A stretch of DNA of 37,444 nucleotides from Pseudobdellovibrionaceae bacterium (GTDB lineage Bacteria; Bdellovibrionota; Bdellovibrionia; Bdellovibrionales; JAMPXM01). Position numbers and translations under genes: made by a program. The stretch spans positions 1 to 37,444 of the forward strand of contig CANHQR010000035.1 of NCBI GenBank assembly GCA_947462815.1, read 5' to 3'. The first letter of the stretch is position 1. Each line of letters opens with the position of its first letter. This document shows, piece after piece, positions 7,508 to 16,427 of this stretch. The notes under the pieces are model-generated. The model was given only the letters and a program-made list of their open reading frames with translations, was not told where the DNA came from and did not search any database.

Positions 7508-10500
7508 ATGAAAACGACAAAGACTTGGATCGCTCTAATAGCCTCTGCACCATTTTGGGTGGCTTGCGTAAACCGAGAGGTGACCCACACTCCCCACGCG
7601 GGGCCGATCGCCGGCGACGAGATCGTCCAAGCTCCGGTGACGGAGACCGCCGACGAGCAGAGACTTCGCGCTCTCTGGAATCAGCCCATTTTAGCTCGTC
7701 GAACAAGTGAAAGCTCTCGCCCTGCTGGGGACCTCGAGGAAAATTTGCGCCGCCTCGAGCCCTACATTTTGAACGCCGCTTACGTGGAAAATCCGCGCCT
7801 CGCGAATACGCGCGTGATGCGAGCCGCTCTTCAGGCCTTCAATGCAGATCTCTTGGCTCTGCATGCGAGCTCTCCGGAAAAGGCCGCTCCTTGGCTGGAA
7901 CGCGTGCGAGTCATGATGGAGTCGGGCTGCGATGGCGAACTTCGCGGCTGTAACAACATTGGTTTCTTCCGCGGCGACGCAGGCTCGCCTCGTTTACTCG
8001 AGCTCGCAACGGCACCTGTTGATCGCGAAATTCGATCGCTCCGCGACGCACTGAAAACGCGACCCGACACCGAGAAACAGCAGCGTCTCAACGACTTGGT
8101 GCGGGTGTACTACCGTCGATTGTCCATTGCATTTGAAATGCGAAATCGCGTCGCTGACCCGAACTTTGAGTTTTCCTACCTTGCCCACGCGCGCGAGTAC
8201 GCGACGGCGATGGCGGGAGCCGCGGAAGGTTCACGAGAGCGCCAGCTCCTAAGTCGCCACACCGAAATCTTTGAGATCATCTTGAACCGCTTTAATCCGG
8301 ATCTCTCTAACCCGGAAATGCGCACGCGTTTTTCAGAGTTCATTGATGCTTTCTCTCCGTGGACCTATTCACGTCGAGCCGCCAATCCATTTGGTCAGGC
8401 GTCGACTCGACTTTTGAGCCTCGCAGCGACCGGATTTTTGTATGACGGAGCTCGGGTCAACGCTTCATTGACTCGCGCCATTCAAGAGTCCCAACGCCCG
8501 TCAGACCCGCCCGCGGATCAGGGTCTAGACACGTCCTTTGCCTCACTCGTTGCCTACATAAAAGCCCAGTCGCCCGGTATTTGGCGAAACCTCAAACTCC
8601 GCGATGACTTCGAGCGCGACGAATACTTTTTCATGGTGGATCGTCTGTTCGGTGATCACTTGACGGTGGACGATGTCACAGGAATCTGGCGTGGATCGCG
8701 ACGCGACTCGCGACGCGTGCTGGAGACGGCCGAGGCCTATATCAAGGTTCAGATCGCCGCACAAATTCTTCGGACAAACAAGTACATGAGTGAGATCTAC
8801 TCGAAGAAGGAATGGTCGTCGGCGACCTTGTTCACCAAGGCCATCGAACTGTCCTATCCCATCTCCACGCAGTGGAATCAGTTGCTCTCACGTGTGGATC
8901 GTGTCCAACTCTTCCTCGATCGAAACCTCAAGCGCGCCGATGGCGCTGTCGGTGAAGATGTCGATCGTTATCTCGAAGTGGAACGTGGGTTGTCCTCACT
9001 GCGCCGAAACATCAAGTATCTTTCGGTCTACCCGAACATGATGCTCATGGCTTTCTTTTTGGCCGAAGTGAATTTTAAAGTCACGGTCTACACATTCTTT
9101 GGAGCCTTTGAGATCGACTCAGCTGTTATCATCAGCTGGTTCTTCAACGGGCAAATGCGACCTCTGTTCAATTTTGGAAATGACGGCGAATCCCTGAAGC
9201 GCCTTGAAACTCTGTACGCCTTCCTCTTCGCCCTCGACACCGAGACCTTTAAGGCCTTTCAGGTGAATGAAGCTCAGCGACTCGACACGCAGACTTTCTT
9301 CCGCGTCGTACTCGGTAAGTTCTTGGACGCGAATCGTCTGTCGATGCAGCAGTCGTTGGATCGCGTGCGGTCCAGAATGCAGCAGTCGACAACTTTAGGG
9401 ACATTCATGCAGGCCTGTCAGTCTCAGGATGCCAACCCGATCGCCTTGGAGTTTCGTCAAATCAACAGTGTCGTCTATATGGGTGGCAGCGGCTTCGGCG
9501 AAGACGCCTACAAGTTCCATGAAAACTTGATCGTCAACAACGTGCGTGAGATTCGGGAAGAATTGGGACCTAAGCTGCAGTTTGTGGAGATGATGATCGA
9601 CACGCTCAGGACTCAGCAGCTGCGTTCCGGCGAGTCGCAAGCGAACGTTGAGGCCGAAATCACGCGGATTCGCTCGTCCCTGCAAGACATCGAGCGCCTC
9701 CAGGCTGAGTTTTTAACTGAAACTCTTCGTCACCACACGCGTTTGAGTCCTTGTATTGATCGAGCCAATCGCATCGAACATGAGCGCCAGGCGCAATTAA
9801 TCTTCGACGAGAAGAAGCACCTGGAAGACGTTTGGACCGCAATGAATGAAGCTCGTGCGCTCAATGGCGGGACCCAAGCCCAGCGTCTCACCGCGGCCAA
9901 TGAAGCGCTGAAGCAGACACTCGCGCTACAAACCTTCAATACGGGCAATGATTATCGACCACTCTCGTCGATCAGCACAGATGTCTACGTGTACAGCGAG
10001 CTCGATGTGCTGCTGCGACTCCGCGCCAACATCGAAAGTCGCCGTGGCGAATGGAAAACACGTATCATTATGCCGTCGGATCTGACCGATACAGAGGCTT
10101 GGCGCAATCGTCGCCAAAGCGTCATTCCCTTCCGCGCGAGCAAAGAGGAGTTTGTTCGCGAGGGGCTCAAGAGCTGGAATGGCACGTACTCAGGATACAT
10201 TCGCTGGTTGGCATCAACTTCGGATGTGGACAACTTGAAGTATCGTTTGGCCCTCAACGCGGAACTCTACAAGTTGGGCCAAATGAAGCTCTTCAAGATC
10301 AATGATCCAAGCTGTGTCGACAAGCCGATGACCGATTGCCCATTGATGGACTTCCGTCTGACGGCTGAGACTCTCGTCCGCAGCTCCCTGGATGTCGCTC
10401 GCAATCTTTCGATGCTCGATGAGCAAGGTCGGCCGACTCGCGACACTCAGGCTCTCGCATTGACCGGCGCTAAGGCACGCTATGGACGAGACAAACTGAA

Positions 10501-10981
10501 GGACTTCTTGCTCGATAAGAACTTAGATCCTCAGTCGCTTATGGAATGGACCTACTCCCAGCTCACCAACGATGAGGTGGCTATGGAACAAGGTCGACAG
10601 TTTGCGACCCTCGCTCGCTCGGCCGGTCACTTCTTGTTCGCCCCTGGCCGTGAAATCGAAGATCAAGTTGCCGATCGGATTTCCGCAATCGTACGTACAC
10701 ATTTCGGTCAAGTCGCCGAGTTTGAGTCCGCTCTGCAAAAGCAGGAATTGGAAGACGCTCGGCAGAATCGCGTCGTTCGCTTCGCCTATGAGATTCGTGA
10801 CGATGGTCGTGGGTTTCTCGAAGTCGCTTCGCCCACTTCACGTCGGGAAGGTGTTGAGGCGCCGACCTATCTCGCGCGGCAGAAGATCGAAGACTTTGCA
10901 ACTCGGCGCTCGCTCTACAACCGAGAAACGAATGGCTTGCTCTTAGACCGCACGGCGCCAGCCGCTCGTCGAGGACAGTGA
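7508..10981 (+). CDS. Giant predicted lipoprotein A, unknown family (paralogue of 12344-15865)
   Basis: An 1157-residue protein with GGAGG 6 nt before the ATG. A short signal peptide ends at F-W-V-A-C20, so lipidation is likely though tryptophan at -3 is unusual. No known domain is recognised. The protein looks largely alpha-helical, with many Arg/Glu/Leu stretches and helical blocks around 690-780. It shares a colinear layout with the protein at 12344-15865. Both carry C-D-x-E-L-R-G-C (C141/C148 here). Both have a hydrophobic block starting near residue 499 (RRNIKYLSVYPNMMLMAFFL here) followed by an EID-x8-SWF-x-G pattern, and a later C-I-D-R. The paired cysteines suggest a disulfide, hence an envelope location. 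It sits in an operon between the met-zincin and a barrel-like protein. A structural or substrate-binding partner of that assembly is plausible; function unknown. Confidence 0.8.
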   Translation: MKTTKTWIALIASAPFWVACVNREVTHTPHAGPIAGDEIVQAPVTETADEQRLRALWNQPILARRTSESSRPAGDLEENLRRLEPYILNAAYVENPRLANTRVMRAALQAFNADLLALHASSPEKAAPWLERVRVMMESGCDGELRGCNNIGFFRGDAGSPRLLELATAPVDREIRSLRDALKTRPDTEKQQRLNDLVRVYYRRLSIAFEMRNRVADPNFEFSYLAHAREYATAMAGAAEGSRERQLLSRHTEIFEIILNRFNPDLSNPEMRTRFSEFIDAFSPWTYSRRAANPFGQASTRLLSLAATGFLYDGARVNASLTRAIQESQRPSDPPADQGLDTSFASLVAYIKAQSPGIWRNLKLRDDFERDEYFFMVDRLFGDHLTVDDVTGIWRGSRRDSRRVLETAEAYIKVQIAAQILRTNKYMSEIYSKKEWSSATLFTKAIELSYPISTQWNQLLSRVDRVQLFLDRNLKRADGAVGEDVDRYLEVERGLSSLRRNIKYLSVYPNMMLMAFFLAEVNFKVTVYTFFGAFEIDSAVIISWFFNGQMRPLFNFGNDGESLKRLETLYAFLFALDTETFKAFQVNEAQRLDTQTFFRVVLGKFLDANRLSMQQSLDRVRSRMQQSTTLGTFMQACQSQDANPIALEFRQINSVVYMGGSGFGEDAYKFHENLIVNNVREIREELGPKLQFVEMMIDTLRTQQLRSGESQANVEAEITRIRSSLQDIERLQAEFLTETLRHHTRLSPCIDRANRIEHERQAQLIFDEKKHLEDVWTAMNEARALNGGTQAQRLTAANEALKQTLALQTFNTGNDYRPLSSISTDVYVYSELDVLLRLRANIESRRGEWKTRIIMPSDLTDTEAWRNRRQSVIPFRASKEEFVREGLKSWNGTYSGYIRWLASTSDVDNLKYRLALNAELYKLGQMKLFKINDPSCVDKPMTDCPLMDFRLTAETLVRSSLDVARNLSMLDEQGRPTRDTQALALTGAKARYGRDKLKDFLLDKNLDPQSLMEWTYSQLTNDEVAMEQGRQFATLARSAGHFLFAPGREIEDQVADRISAIVRTHFGQVAEFESALQKQELEDARQNRVVRFAYEIRDDGRGFLEVASPTSRREGVEAPTYLARQKIEDFATRRSLYNRETNGLLLDRTAPAARRGQ

Positions 10982-10982
10982 T

Positions 10983-12344
10983 ATGAAACAGCCTGCCTTC
11001 AATGACAAACTGGGCGACAAATCGAAGCGTCAAAAAGGGCGCAAGATCGCTGTCGCGGCTTGGGGTCTATGCGCCTCATTGGTGATTGTTGGATTTCAAC
11101 CAAATATCGCTTTGGCAACAATCTCTCAGGCATCGAATGCCCAGGGCAGCAAAAAATCAGCAACAGCATCTCGCTCGACGAAACTTGCAAAGAGCCAATC
11201 CGTTCAGAAGTCGAACACGTCGCGGGCCTCCGCAATGAAGATCGCCCAGCCCAAGGTGAAGCGCACGTTCATCAGCTTTGATGAAGCCCCAACTCAAAGT
11301 ACAAGATCCGCTGTACAGGGGCCCGCACGACCACGCAAGCAGGCCAAGGCCCTGAAAGCACCCCAGCTCATGTTTGCTTCAGGCGCCGTCGCACCGACGA
11401 GTCTGTACCTGCCGGACACAGATGAAATGACCGTGACCCGCCAGCGCGAAGATCAACTCCGCGGCAAATCCGAAAGGACCAAGCGACGAATCCTCGTCGA
11501 TGAAGATCATGATGTTGGCAGTTCGCGGCTATCGACAGCGACTGAGGCGTCGGACGAGTCCAAGCAGCGCTTCAAGCTTCGCCCCTCGTTGAATTACTCG
11601 GTTCGTTCTGATCTGGCCGATGAACGCGACCCGAGAATCAGCACGCACCGCTTGGGCGCCGCGATGTCGGCGACGATTTTCAATCGCGCGATCACACCTG
11701 GCTTTGACGAAGAGATGGCCGATGAACTCCTCACCCTCTCCGCCTCGATTTCAGGACAGGCGCGCACCATTGGCCAAGAGCTCGATGGCCAGCAAGGTGG
11801 CTTCGATCTCGCCGATCTCGATATCGCCGCCAGCCGAAGCTTTGATCTCGGCGACTGGGCCACGGCCTCGCACAGCTTAGACGCCGCCTTAGGTACGAAT
11901 ATTCCGACCTCGGTGGACTCACAGTATGAGGGCGTCAAGGCAGTTCCCTACGCCAGCCTCGGTGTCGCCTCGAGCTTTCGAGGAGGGCGAGTCCAATTGC
12001 TGAATTCCGTCACCGGTGACTATGTGGTCAACACCTACACCTTTAGCCCCTCCTCCCGCCAAATCAATCCTGACGCGTCTGTGGGTTATACCCTCGGTGG
12101 ATCGGTTCTCATTGCCTCAGGATTTCGATTTGGCGTCTCGGCTACGGCACGACTTACGCATCATCTCGACGAGAGCGTATCGAACGGCTTTTCGAACCAA
12201 CAGACGCTGTCCTGGTCGAACAAAACTTGGACAGTGGCTTTGCGACATTCGAATGGATCACGACCTGAAGATCGAGAGAGCAACTTGTGGTTCTTTGATC
12301 AGGTTCGACGAATGGTCGCGCTCAGCGTAACCGCGAGGTTTTAA
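10983..12344 (+). CDS. Secreted protein with probable outer-membrane beta-barrel C-terminal domain
   Basis: A 453-residue protein with GAGGA 7 nt before the ATG and only 1 nt after the stop of lipoprotein A, so translation is probably coupled. The N-terminus has a long basic region, a hydrophobic stretch (about 22-40) and a signal-peptidase-I-like end at I-A-L-A45. Residues 46-190 form a Ser/Lys/Arg/Gln-rich, probably disordered linker. From about 197 to the end, short alternating hydrophobic strands with Gly/Ser/Asn-rich turns lead to a terminal phenylalanine (ALSVTARF), as in outer-membrane barrels recognised by the BAM machinery. The barrel call rests on strand pattern and the terminal Phe, not on a recognised family. 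Its place between two homologous lipoproteins suggests a membrane anchor or pore for them. Confidence 0.72.
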   Translation: MKQPAFNDKLGDKSKRQKGRKIAVAAWGLCASLVIVGFQPNIALATISQASNAQGSKKSATASRSTKLAKSQSVQKSNTSRASAMKIAQPKVKRTFISFDEAPTQSTRSAVQGPARPRKQAKALKAPQLMFASGAVAPTSLYLPDTDEMTVTRQREDQLRGKSERTKRRILVDEDHDVGSSRLSTATEASDESKQRFKLRPSLNYSVRSDLADERDPRISTHRLGAAMSATIFNRAITPGFDEEMADELLTLSASISGQARTIGQELDGQQGGFDLADLDIAASRSFDLGDWATASHSLDAALGTNIPTSVDSQYEGVKAVPYASLGVASSFRGGRVQLLNSVTGDYVVNTYTFSPSSRQINPDASVGYTLGGSVLIASGFRFGVSATARLTHHLDESVSNGFSNQQTLSWSNKTWTVALRHSNGSRPEDRESNLWFFDQVRRMVALSVTARF

Positions 12345-15300
12345 TGCAGCGATCGTGGCGGCAAATGACATCAGCTTCGAGCCGGGCCATGCTCAGCCTC
12401 GTGAGCACTTTGCTGCTCGCGCAGGCCGCTTGTACGCGCGACGCAAGCCTTCGCCGCCCGCATTCGCCCGATCGTCCAACCGAAGCCACAGCGCCGACTC
12501 CGGTTTCCCCGCAGGCACGCGCCGCTGTCGTTCCCGCAAGCCGCGATCAGCAAAGTCGAGCTCGAGAGTTTGAACAATTCTTCGAGCCCTCGCGCTTTGA
12601 ACAAAAAGCTGCGCGCCCCGATCAAGCCTTTCGCGACGAAGTTTCGCAGTGGCTCGTTCGCGGTGTTGAGTTACTCAGCACCACAGAGCGAAGAAGTGTT
12701 TTGCGCGCTTTCACGCGCGTCGCACTGCTGGGCTGCGACGCGGAATTGCGGGGATGCCGTGTGGCAAACCGCTTTCGCCGAACACCGGGGGCTGTCGAGC
12801 TCCTTTTGGCGGCAGCTGACGACGTGAGCTCGGAGAGCGAAAGCTCGGCCGATCAAATCTCAAATCGGCACCGTTTGCTGAGCTTGGCATTTGCCGCAGC
12901 CGGAGAGGCACATGATTCACGAATTGGCGAGGCCTGGATCCGCACCGCAAAGGCCTATGAGGATACTTTACGAACTGAGCTGACACGAACTGAGCGCGAA
13001 CGCCGATCAGAGATGGCCAATTCGATTCGTCGCCGATTGACCGAGAGCCAAGAAATTGTCGATGTGGTCCTCTCGCGTTTGAATCTCACCTCAGCGGACG
13101 CACAAACATTGCTGGATCGACTTGTTCAGGATTATGGCGCTTGGAATTTCGATGCACCCCGCGACCCGCGCTTGAGCGCTCGGCGCGAAGCACTTCTTCG
13201 CGCCGTTGCTCCAAGGCTCTTGACCCAGGAGTTTATTCGTCAAGATCTGCAACGCGTTCGCGATCGTCGCGAGTCGGTCGGGCCGCAATTGGCCGAACTT
13301 TTCCGGCTTCGGCCCTGGGCTGAGGAAACCTTGGGCTTGCAGCGCGAGCTACCTCAAGACTTCAATTTGTGGGTTTTCGAAAGCTTGTGGATGGATCGAC
13401 TCACAGCCGCAGAGGCCGTGCAGCTTCGCGAGGTCCACCTACAAAACCTCTCTCGGTCTTCAGGCGCGTCCGGCGTGTCGGCATTTAACCTTGATGCATA
13501 TCGAGAGTCAGAGCGCCACGCATTCCTCAACTACTTGCGCACACGCTTGCTCCTGACATCTCGCCAAGCCAACGCGATCATCGCCGAATTTTTCAGCGGT
13601 GATCATGGCCGAGTGAATTCCGCCAATGCCGTTCAAGAGGGCGTCAACGAATCTCATAAAGGTCAACAGATTTGGGCGGATGCCAAAAGACGCTTTGAGA
13701 GCTTGCGTGCCTATTCCGAGCGAACTCTGCGAGCTGGGTCTTCAGCTCCTGCGGCCACAAACCCTGGCGTGGGTGCCGACGCGCTCTCCCCGTTACTCTC
13801 TCCCCTACAAAAGGTCGACCTCTTCTTTGCGAGCCTCGATCGAAATATCAAGCTCACTTCGACATATCCGAGCATGTTGATCATGGCCTACCACTTGGCA
13901 CGCCTCAACTTTGTCATGCGCATTATGACTTGGGGTGGAGTGGTTGAGATCGACGGCGGACAAATCCTCAGTTGGTTCGTTCGTGGCGAAGTGAATCCCT
14001 GGTTTGCCTACGGCTCTGACTTTCAAAGCATCCCAAGCCCTGAGATCCCGATGGTGTTTCATTACGCTTTGGAATTGGGTACGCTGGAGCAGTCGAAGAT
14101 CGAGCTCCCCCACTTCTTTCAACTGCTCGCGGCGCAGACCATTGGTCCGCATCGCGTTTCGGCCGAGAAAGTTGAGCTCGCCTACCGCACGCGGTTTGAA
14201 GAGTCTGCGGATATGCATGAGTTTCGCTCTCGTTGCCGTGAGATTCAGTCTCCCCACGCCAAGACTTCGGTCCAATCACAGCTGCGAAGTCTTCGTTGGT
14301 TTACGAGCTTCGGCTTTCCGCAGTCGCTTCATCATAATCGATCCGTCAATTTCGAGCCACGCGCCTCCGAGCTCTTGATGGAAGCAGGCGGCTTCTACAG
14401 CACCGAACGCGACATCACGAAGGTTCGACTCGATGAGAATATCGAGACCCTGCGCCTCGATTTAGGAACGATTCTCGAAAAGGTGCAGATCTTTGAACGA
14501 ATGGCTCAGATGCACCTGCGTCGCAACCAACGTGACGAGATCGCTCGCGGCATCCGCGCTCATCTCGAACCCATCGAGCGTCTGCAAAAAACAGCTTATC
14601 GACAAATCGCGAAACTCAATGAAGAGATTGGCGGCTGCATCGACCGTATGGTTCGCCACGAAATGACGAGCCAAAGCTTTACGATAAACGCCTGGATTGA
14701 GCATCTCAAGCAGGTGCATGCTGCCATGACGATTCTCCGTCAGCGGCAAGTGACAGAGCGACAAACTGACTTGAATCTCCTAGGGCGCCTCCAACAAACT
14801 GGCGAATCCCTCCAAGGTTACGCGGAACACGAGCAAGCCCTTGGATACGATCATGAGTCCTACCGAAGCACAGGCTTACAGGTCGTGCTGCGTATGAAGC
14901 TGTTCTTGGAGCACGGCGCGAGCATCGGCGGCCAAGTTCGCCAGGGCCCTCGCCAAGCTCGAAGCATCTTGTTGCCTCAGCGCTTGCGAGACCTGCCGAC
15001 AGAATTGCGAGAGAAGGAAGTCCGAATTCCCTACACAAACGATGTCAACGAGTTTGTAGACTTCGGATTGCGGGCCACGATCGGCGGCGTAGCACAAGGC
15101 GTGGTCCACTGGGCCGATCAAAACTCGATTTCGCTCTCCTACAATCACCGCATGCGCGCTCTGATCGCCTTGCAGAAGGCCTTGGCTTCGACCCAAGTGA
15201 ACAAGTCCGAAACGGGCCCAGGAGCCCAGGAGTTTTGGCGTGCGGACGTTCAAGCCGTTCAACGAGCCGCCCTCGAAATGCAGCGCTGGTTTGAACCCGA

Positions 15301-15865
15301 TGAAGTTTGGACACGTGTGTTGCGCGCGACAGGCCGAGGCGTACGCCCCGATATCTCGTCCTTCCTTGATGAAATCGCATGGCGGAAAGGCGAAGACACC
15401 CCGCGAGGGCTTCTGGATCATGCCTTTGAGACCATGAGTTCAGATAAGCTGGGCGAAACGGATGGCGAGGCGGCTATGTCTCGACAGCGTGGACGTTCCT
15501 CACCAAAAACTGAGTTCATGTCATACCGACTGGCTCGCCAGAGCCGAGGTTTACCCGCTATTGAGCTTCCGGCTGAGGCTGAGGCCGAGATCAAAAATTT
15601 CTACGAAGACCGCCTGAACACCCAGCTCAAACTGACCGCTGGTTTCTTACGCGAAGCCCAACGCGTCGACGCCGACCGACGCCAACGCCCTGCCCAATAC
15701 CCCGCATGGCGCATGAATGTGCTGCGCCCGAGCCGCGACGCTTTGAGCATTCCAACTCTGAGCCCTGCCGTGATCACGGAGTTCCAATCGCAAATGGGTG
15801 AGCTCACTCGCGAAACGGGCTATCAGCTCCCTGAAGAACTGACCTCGGCCCTCCGGGGTCGCTAA
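12344..15865 (+). CDS. Giant predicted lipoprotein B, unknown family (paralogue of 7508-10981)
   Basis: An 1173-residue protein whose ATG overlaps the TAA of the barrel gene by one base (TAATG). GAGG lies 5 nt upstream, inside that gene. A signal peptide ends at L-A-Q-A-A-C30, lipoprotein-like. It is colinear with protein A: C131-D-A-E-L-R-G-C138, a hydrophobic block beginning at residue 499 (DRNIKLTSTYPSMLIMAYHL) followed by EIDGGQILSWFVRG, and a later GGCIDR. Overall identity looks low outside these blocks, so the duplication is old. A Pro/Ala/Ser-rich low-complexity stretch (about 467-485) is specific to this copy. No catalytic motif is seen. It is the last gene of the operon; a weak hairpin and a tRNA gene follow. 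Function unknown, probably in one complex with its neighbours. Confidence 0.8.
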   Translation: MQRSWRQMTSASSRAMLSLVSTLLLAQAACTRDASLRRPHSPDRPTEATAPTPVSPQARAAVVPASRDQQSRAREFEQFFEPSRFEQKAARPDQAFRDEVSQWLVRGVELLSTTERRSVLRAFTRVALLGCDAELRGCRVANRFRRTPGAVELLLAAADDVSSESESSADQISNRHRLLSLAFAAAGEAHDSRIGEAWIRTAKAYEDTLRTELTRTERERRSEMANSIRRRLTESQEIVDVVLSRLNLTSADAQTLLDRLVQDYGAWNFDAPRDPRLSARREALLRAVAPRLLTQEFIRQDLQRVRDRRESVGPQLAELFRLRPWAEETLGLQRELPQDFNLWVFESLWMDRLTAAEAVQLREVHLQNLSRSSGASGVSAFNLDAYRESERHAFLNYLRTRLLLTSRQANAIIAEFFSGDHGRVNSANAVQEGVNESHKGQQIWADAKRRFESLRAYSERTLRAGSSAPAATNPGVGADALSPLLSPLQKVDLFFASLDRNIKLTSTYPSMLIMAYHLARLNFVMRIMTWGGVVEIDGGQILSWFVRGEVNPWFAYGSDFQSIPSPEIPMVFHYALELGTLEQSKIELPHFFQLLAAQTIGPHRVSAEKVELAYRTRFEESADMHEFRSRCREIQSPHAKTSVQSQLRSLRWFTSFGFPQSLHHNRSVNFEPRASELLMEAGGFYSTERDITKVRLDENIETLRLDLGTILEKVQIFERMAQMHLRRNQRDEIARGIRAHLEPIERLQKTAYRQIAKLNEEIGGCIDRMVRHEMTSQSFTINAWIEHLKQVHAAMTILRQRQVTERQTDLNLLGRLQQTGESLQGYAEHEQALGYDHESYRSTGLQVVLRMKLFLEHGASIGGQVRQGPRQARSILLPQRLRDLPTELREKEVRIPYTNDVNEFVDFGLRATIGGVAQGVVHWADQNSISLSYNHRMRALIALQKALASTQVNKSETGPGAQEFWRADVQAVQRAALEMQRWFEPDEVWTRVLRATGRGVRPDISSFLDEIAWRKGEDTPRGLLDHAFETMSSDKLGETDGEAAMSRQRGRSSPKTEFMSYRLARQSRGLPAIELPAEAEAEIKNFYEDRLNTQLKLTAGFLREAQRVDADRRQRPAQYPAWRMNVLRPSRDALSIPTLSPAVITEFQSQMGELTRETGYQLPEELTSALRGR

Positions 15866-15889
15866 GGTCAGGTCGCAAAGAAGTCGAAG

Positions 15890-15922
15890 GTTCGAGAACT
15901 CGATCCCTTGAGAGAGTTCTGG
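15890..15922 (+). terminator. Weak hairpin after the lipoprotein operon
   Basis: AGAACTC and GAGTTCT form a perfect 7-bp stem around a 12-nt loop, about 30 nt after the stop of lipoprotein B. No T-run follows, so intrinsic termination is uncertain. It is the only obvious hairpin between the operon and the tRNA promoter. Confidence 0.3.
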
Positions 15923-15946
15923 AAGGGAACGCGCAGGGGCAACACG

Positions 15947-15976
15947 TTGCCAACTCCCCTCAAGTTTCACTAAGCT
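15947..15976 (+). promoter_or_regulatory. Possible sigma-70 promoter of the tRNA gene
   Basis: TTGCCA (15947-15952) and TAAGCT (15971-15976) are spaced by 18 bp and end about 30 bp before the mature tRNA 5' end. A GC-rich stretch (CGACGGGCCC) follows the -10-like box, as is common at stable-RNA promoters. This is a match by eye only. Confidence 0.35.
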
Positions 15977-16006
15977 ACGACGGGCCCTTCACACCCAAGA
16001 GGCTTT

Positions 16007-16083
16007 GACCGCGTAGCTCAGACGGATAGAGCAACGGTTTCCTAAACTGTAGGTCGGCAGTTCGACTCTGCCCGCGGTCACCA
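16007..16083 (+). tRNA. tRNA-Arg (anticodon CCT)
   Basis: A full cloverleaf can be folded by eye. The 7-bp acceptor stem is GACCGCG/CGCGGTC. The D arm is GCTC/GAGC. The anticodon stem is ACGGT/ACTGT with loop TTCCTAA, giving anticodon CCT, which reads the arginine codon AGG. The T arm is GGCAG/CTGCC with loop TTCGACT. Discriminator A is followed by an encoded CCA (16081-16083). The gene is single, between the lipoprotein operon and murJ. I saw no duplicated 3' end that would mark an integrated element. Confidence 0.96.
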
Positions 16084-16427
16084 ACTCACTTGCCCCACCC
16101 CATCGAGTCCAAGGTCGCGAGCTGAAGGATCTCCCAGGCGTTGGGCTTGAGAGTTTTCGAAGGCTCGTTCGTTGGGACTCCCAGGTGTAAAACTCGTGGT
16201 CCACCGAATTCGGCGCTGCGGGTCTCGCACACAGTTTTCGCTTCGCTGTGATTCTCAATTCAAATTTTATGGCAATTCTTTACGCGGGCTTGACGTCGCG
16301 GAGGTTCCGAAAATTACAGCGTTCGGCTGCATCGAATCGCAGAATCGGCGTGCCCAACTTCACACTTTCGGCTGATCGAGTAAATGAGAGCTTGCCCGAA
16401 CCCAGCATGCCCCAACAAACTTGAAAC
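16084..16427. other. Intergenic stretch between tRNA-Arg and murJ
   Basis: No gene is supported in these 344 bases. The minus-strand frame crossing the tRNA is an antisense artefact. A possible promoter for murJ is TTGACG (16290-16295) with TTACAG (16314-16319) at 18-bp spacing, which would leave a leader of about 100 nt; this is tentative. Just upstream is an A/T-rich patch (about 16255-16280). No clear tRNA terminator is visible. Confidence 0.3.

Noticed and set aside
16007-16083. tRNA-Arg as an attachment site of an integrated element
   Set aside because: No integrase gene and no repeated copy of the tRNA 3' end was seen; the flanks look like ordinary chromosome.
15989-16258. 89-codon frame on the minus strand across the tRNA gene
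   Set aside because: It is the antisense of tRNA-Arg; the translation (GRVELPTYSLGNRCSIRLSYAV) is a well-known artefact seen opposite tRNA genes.
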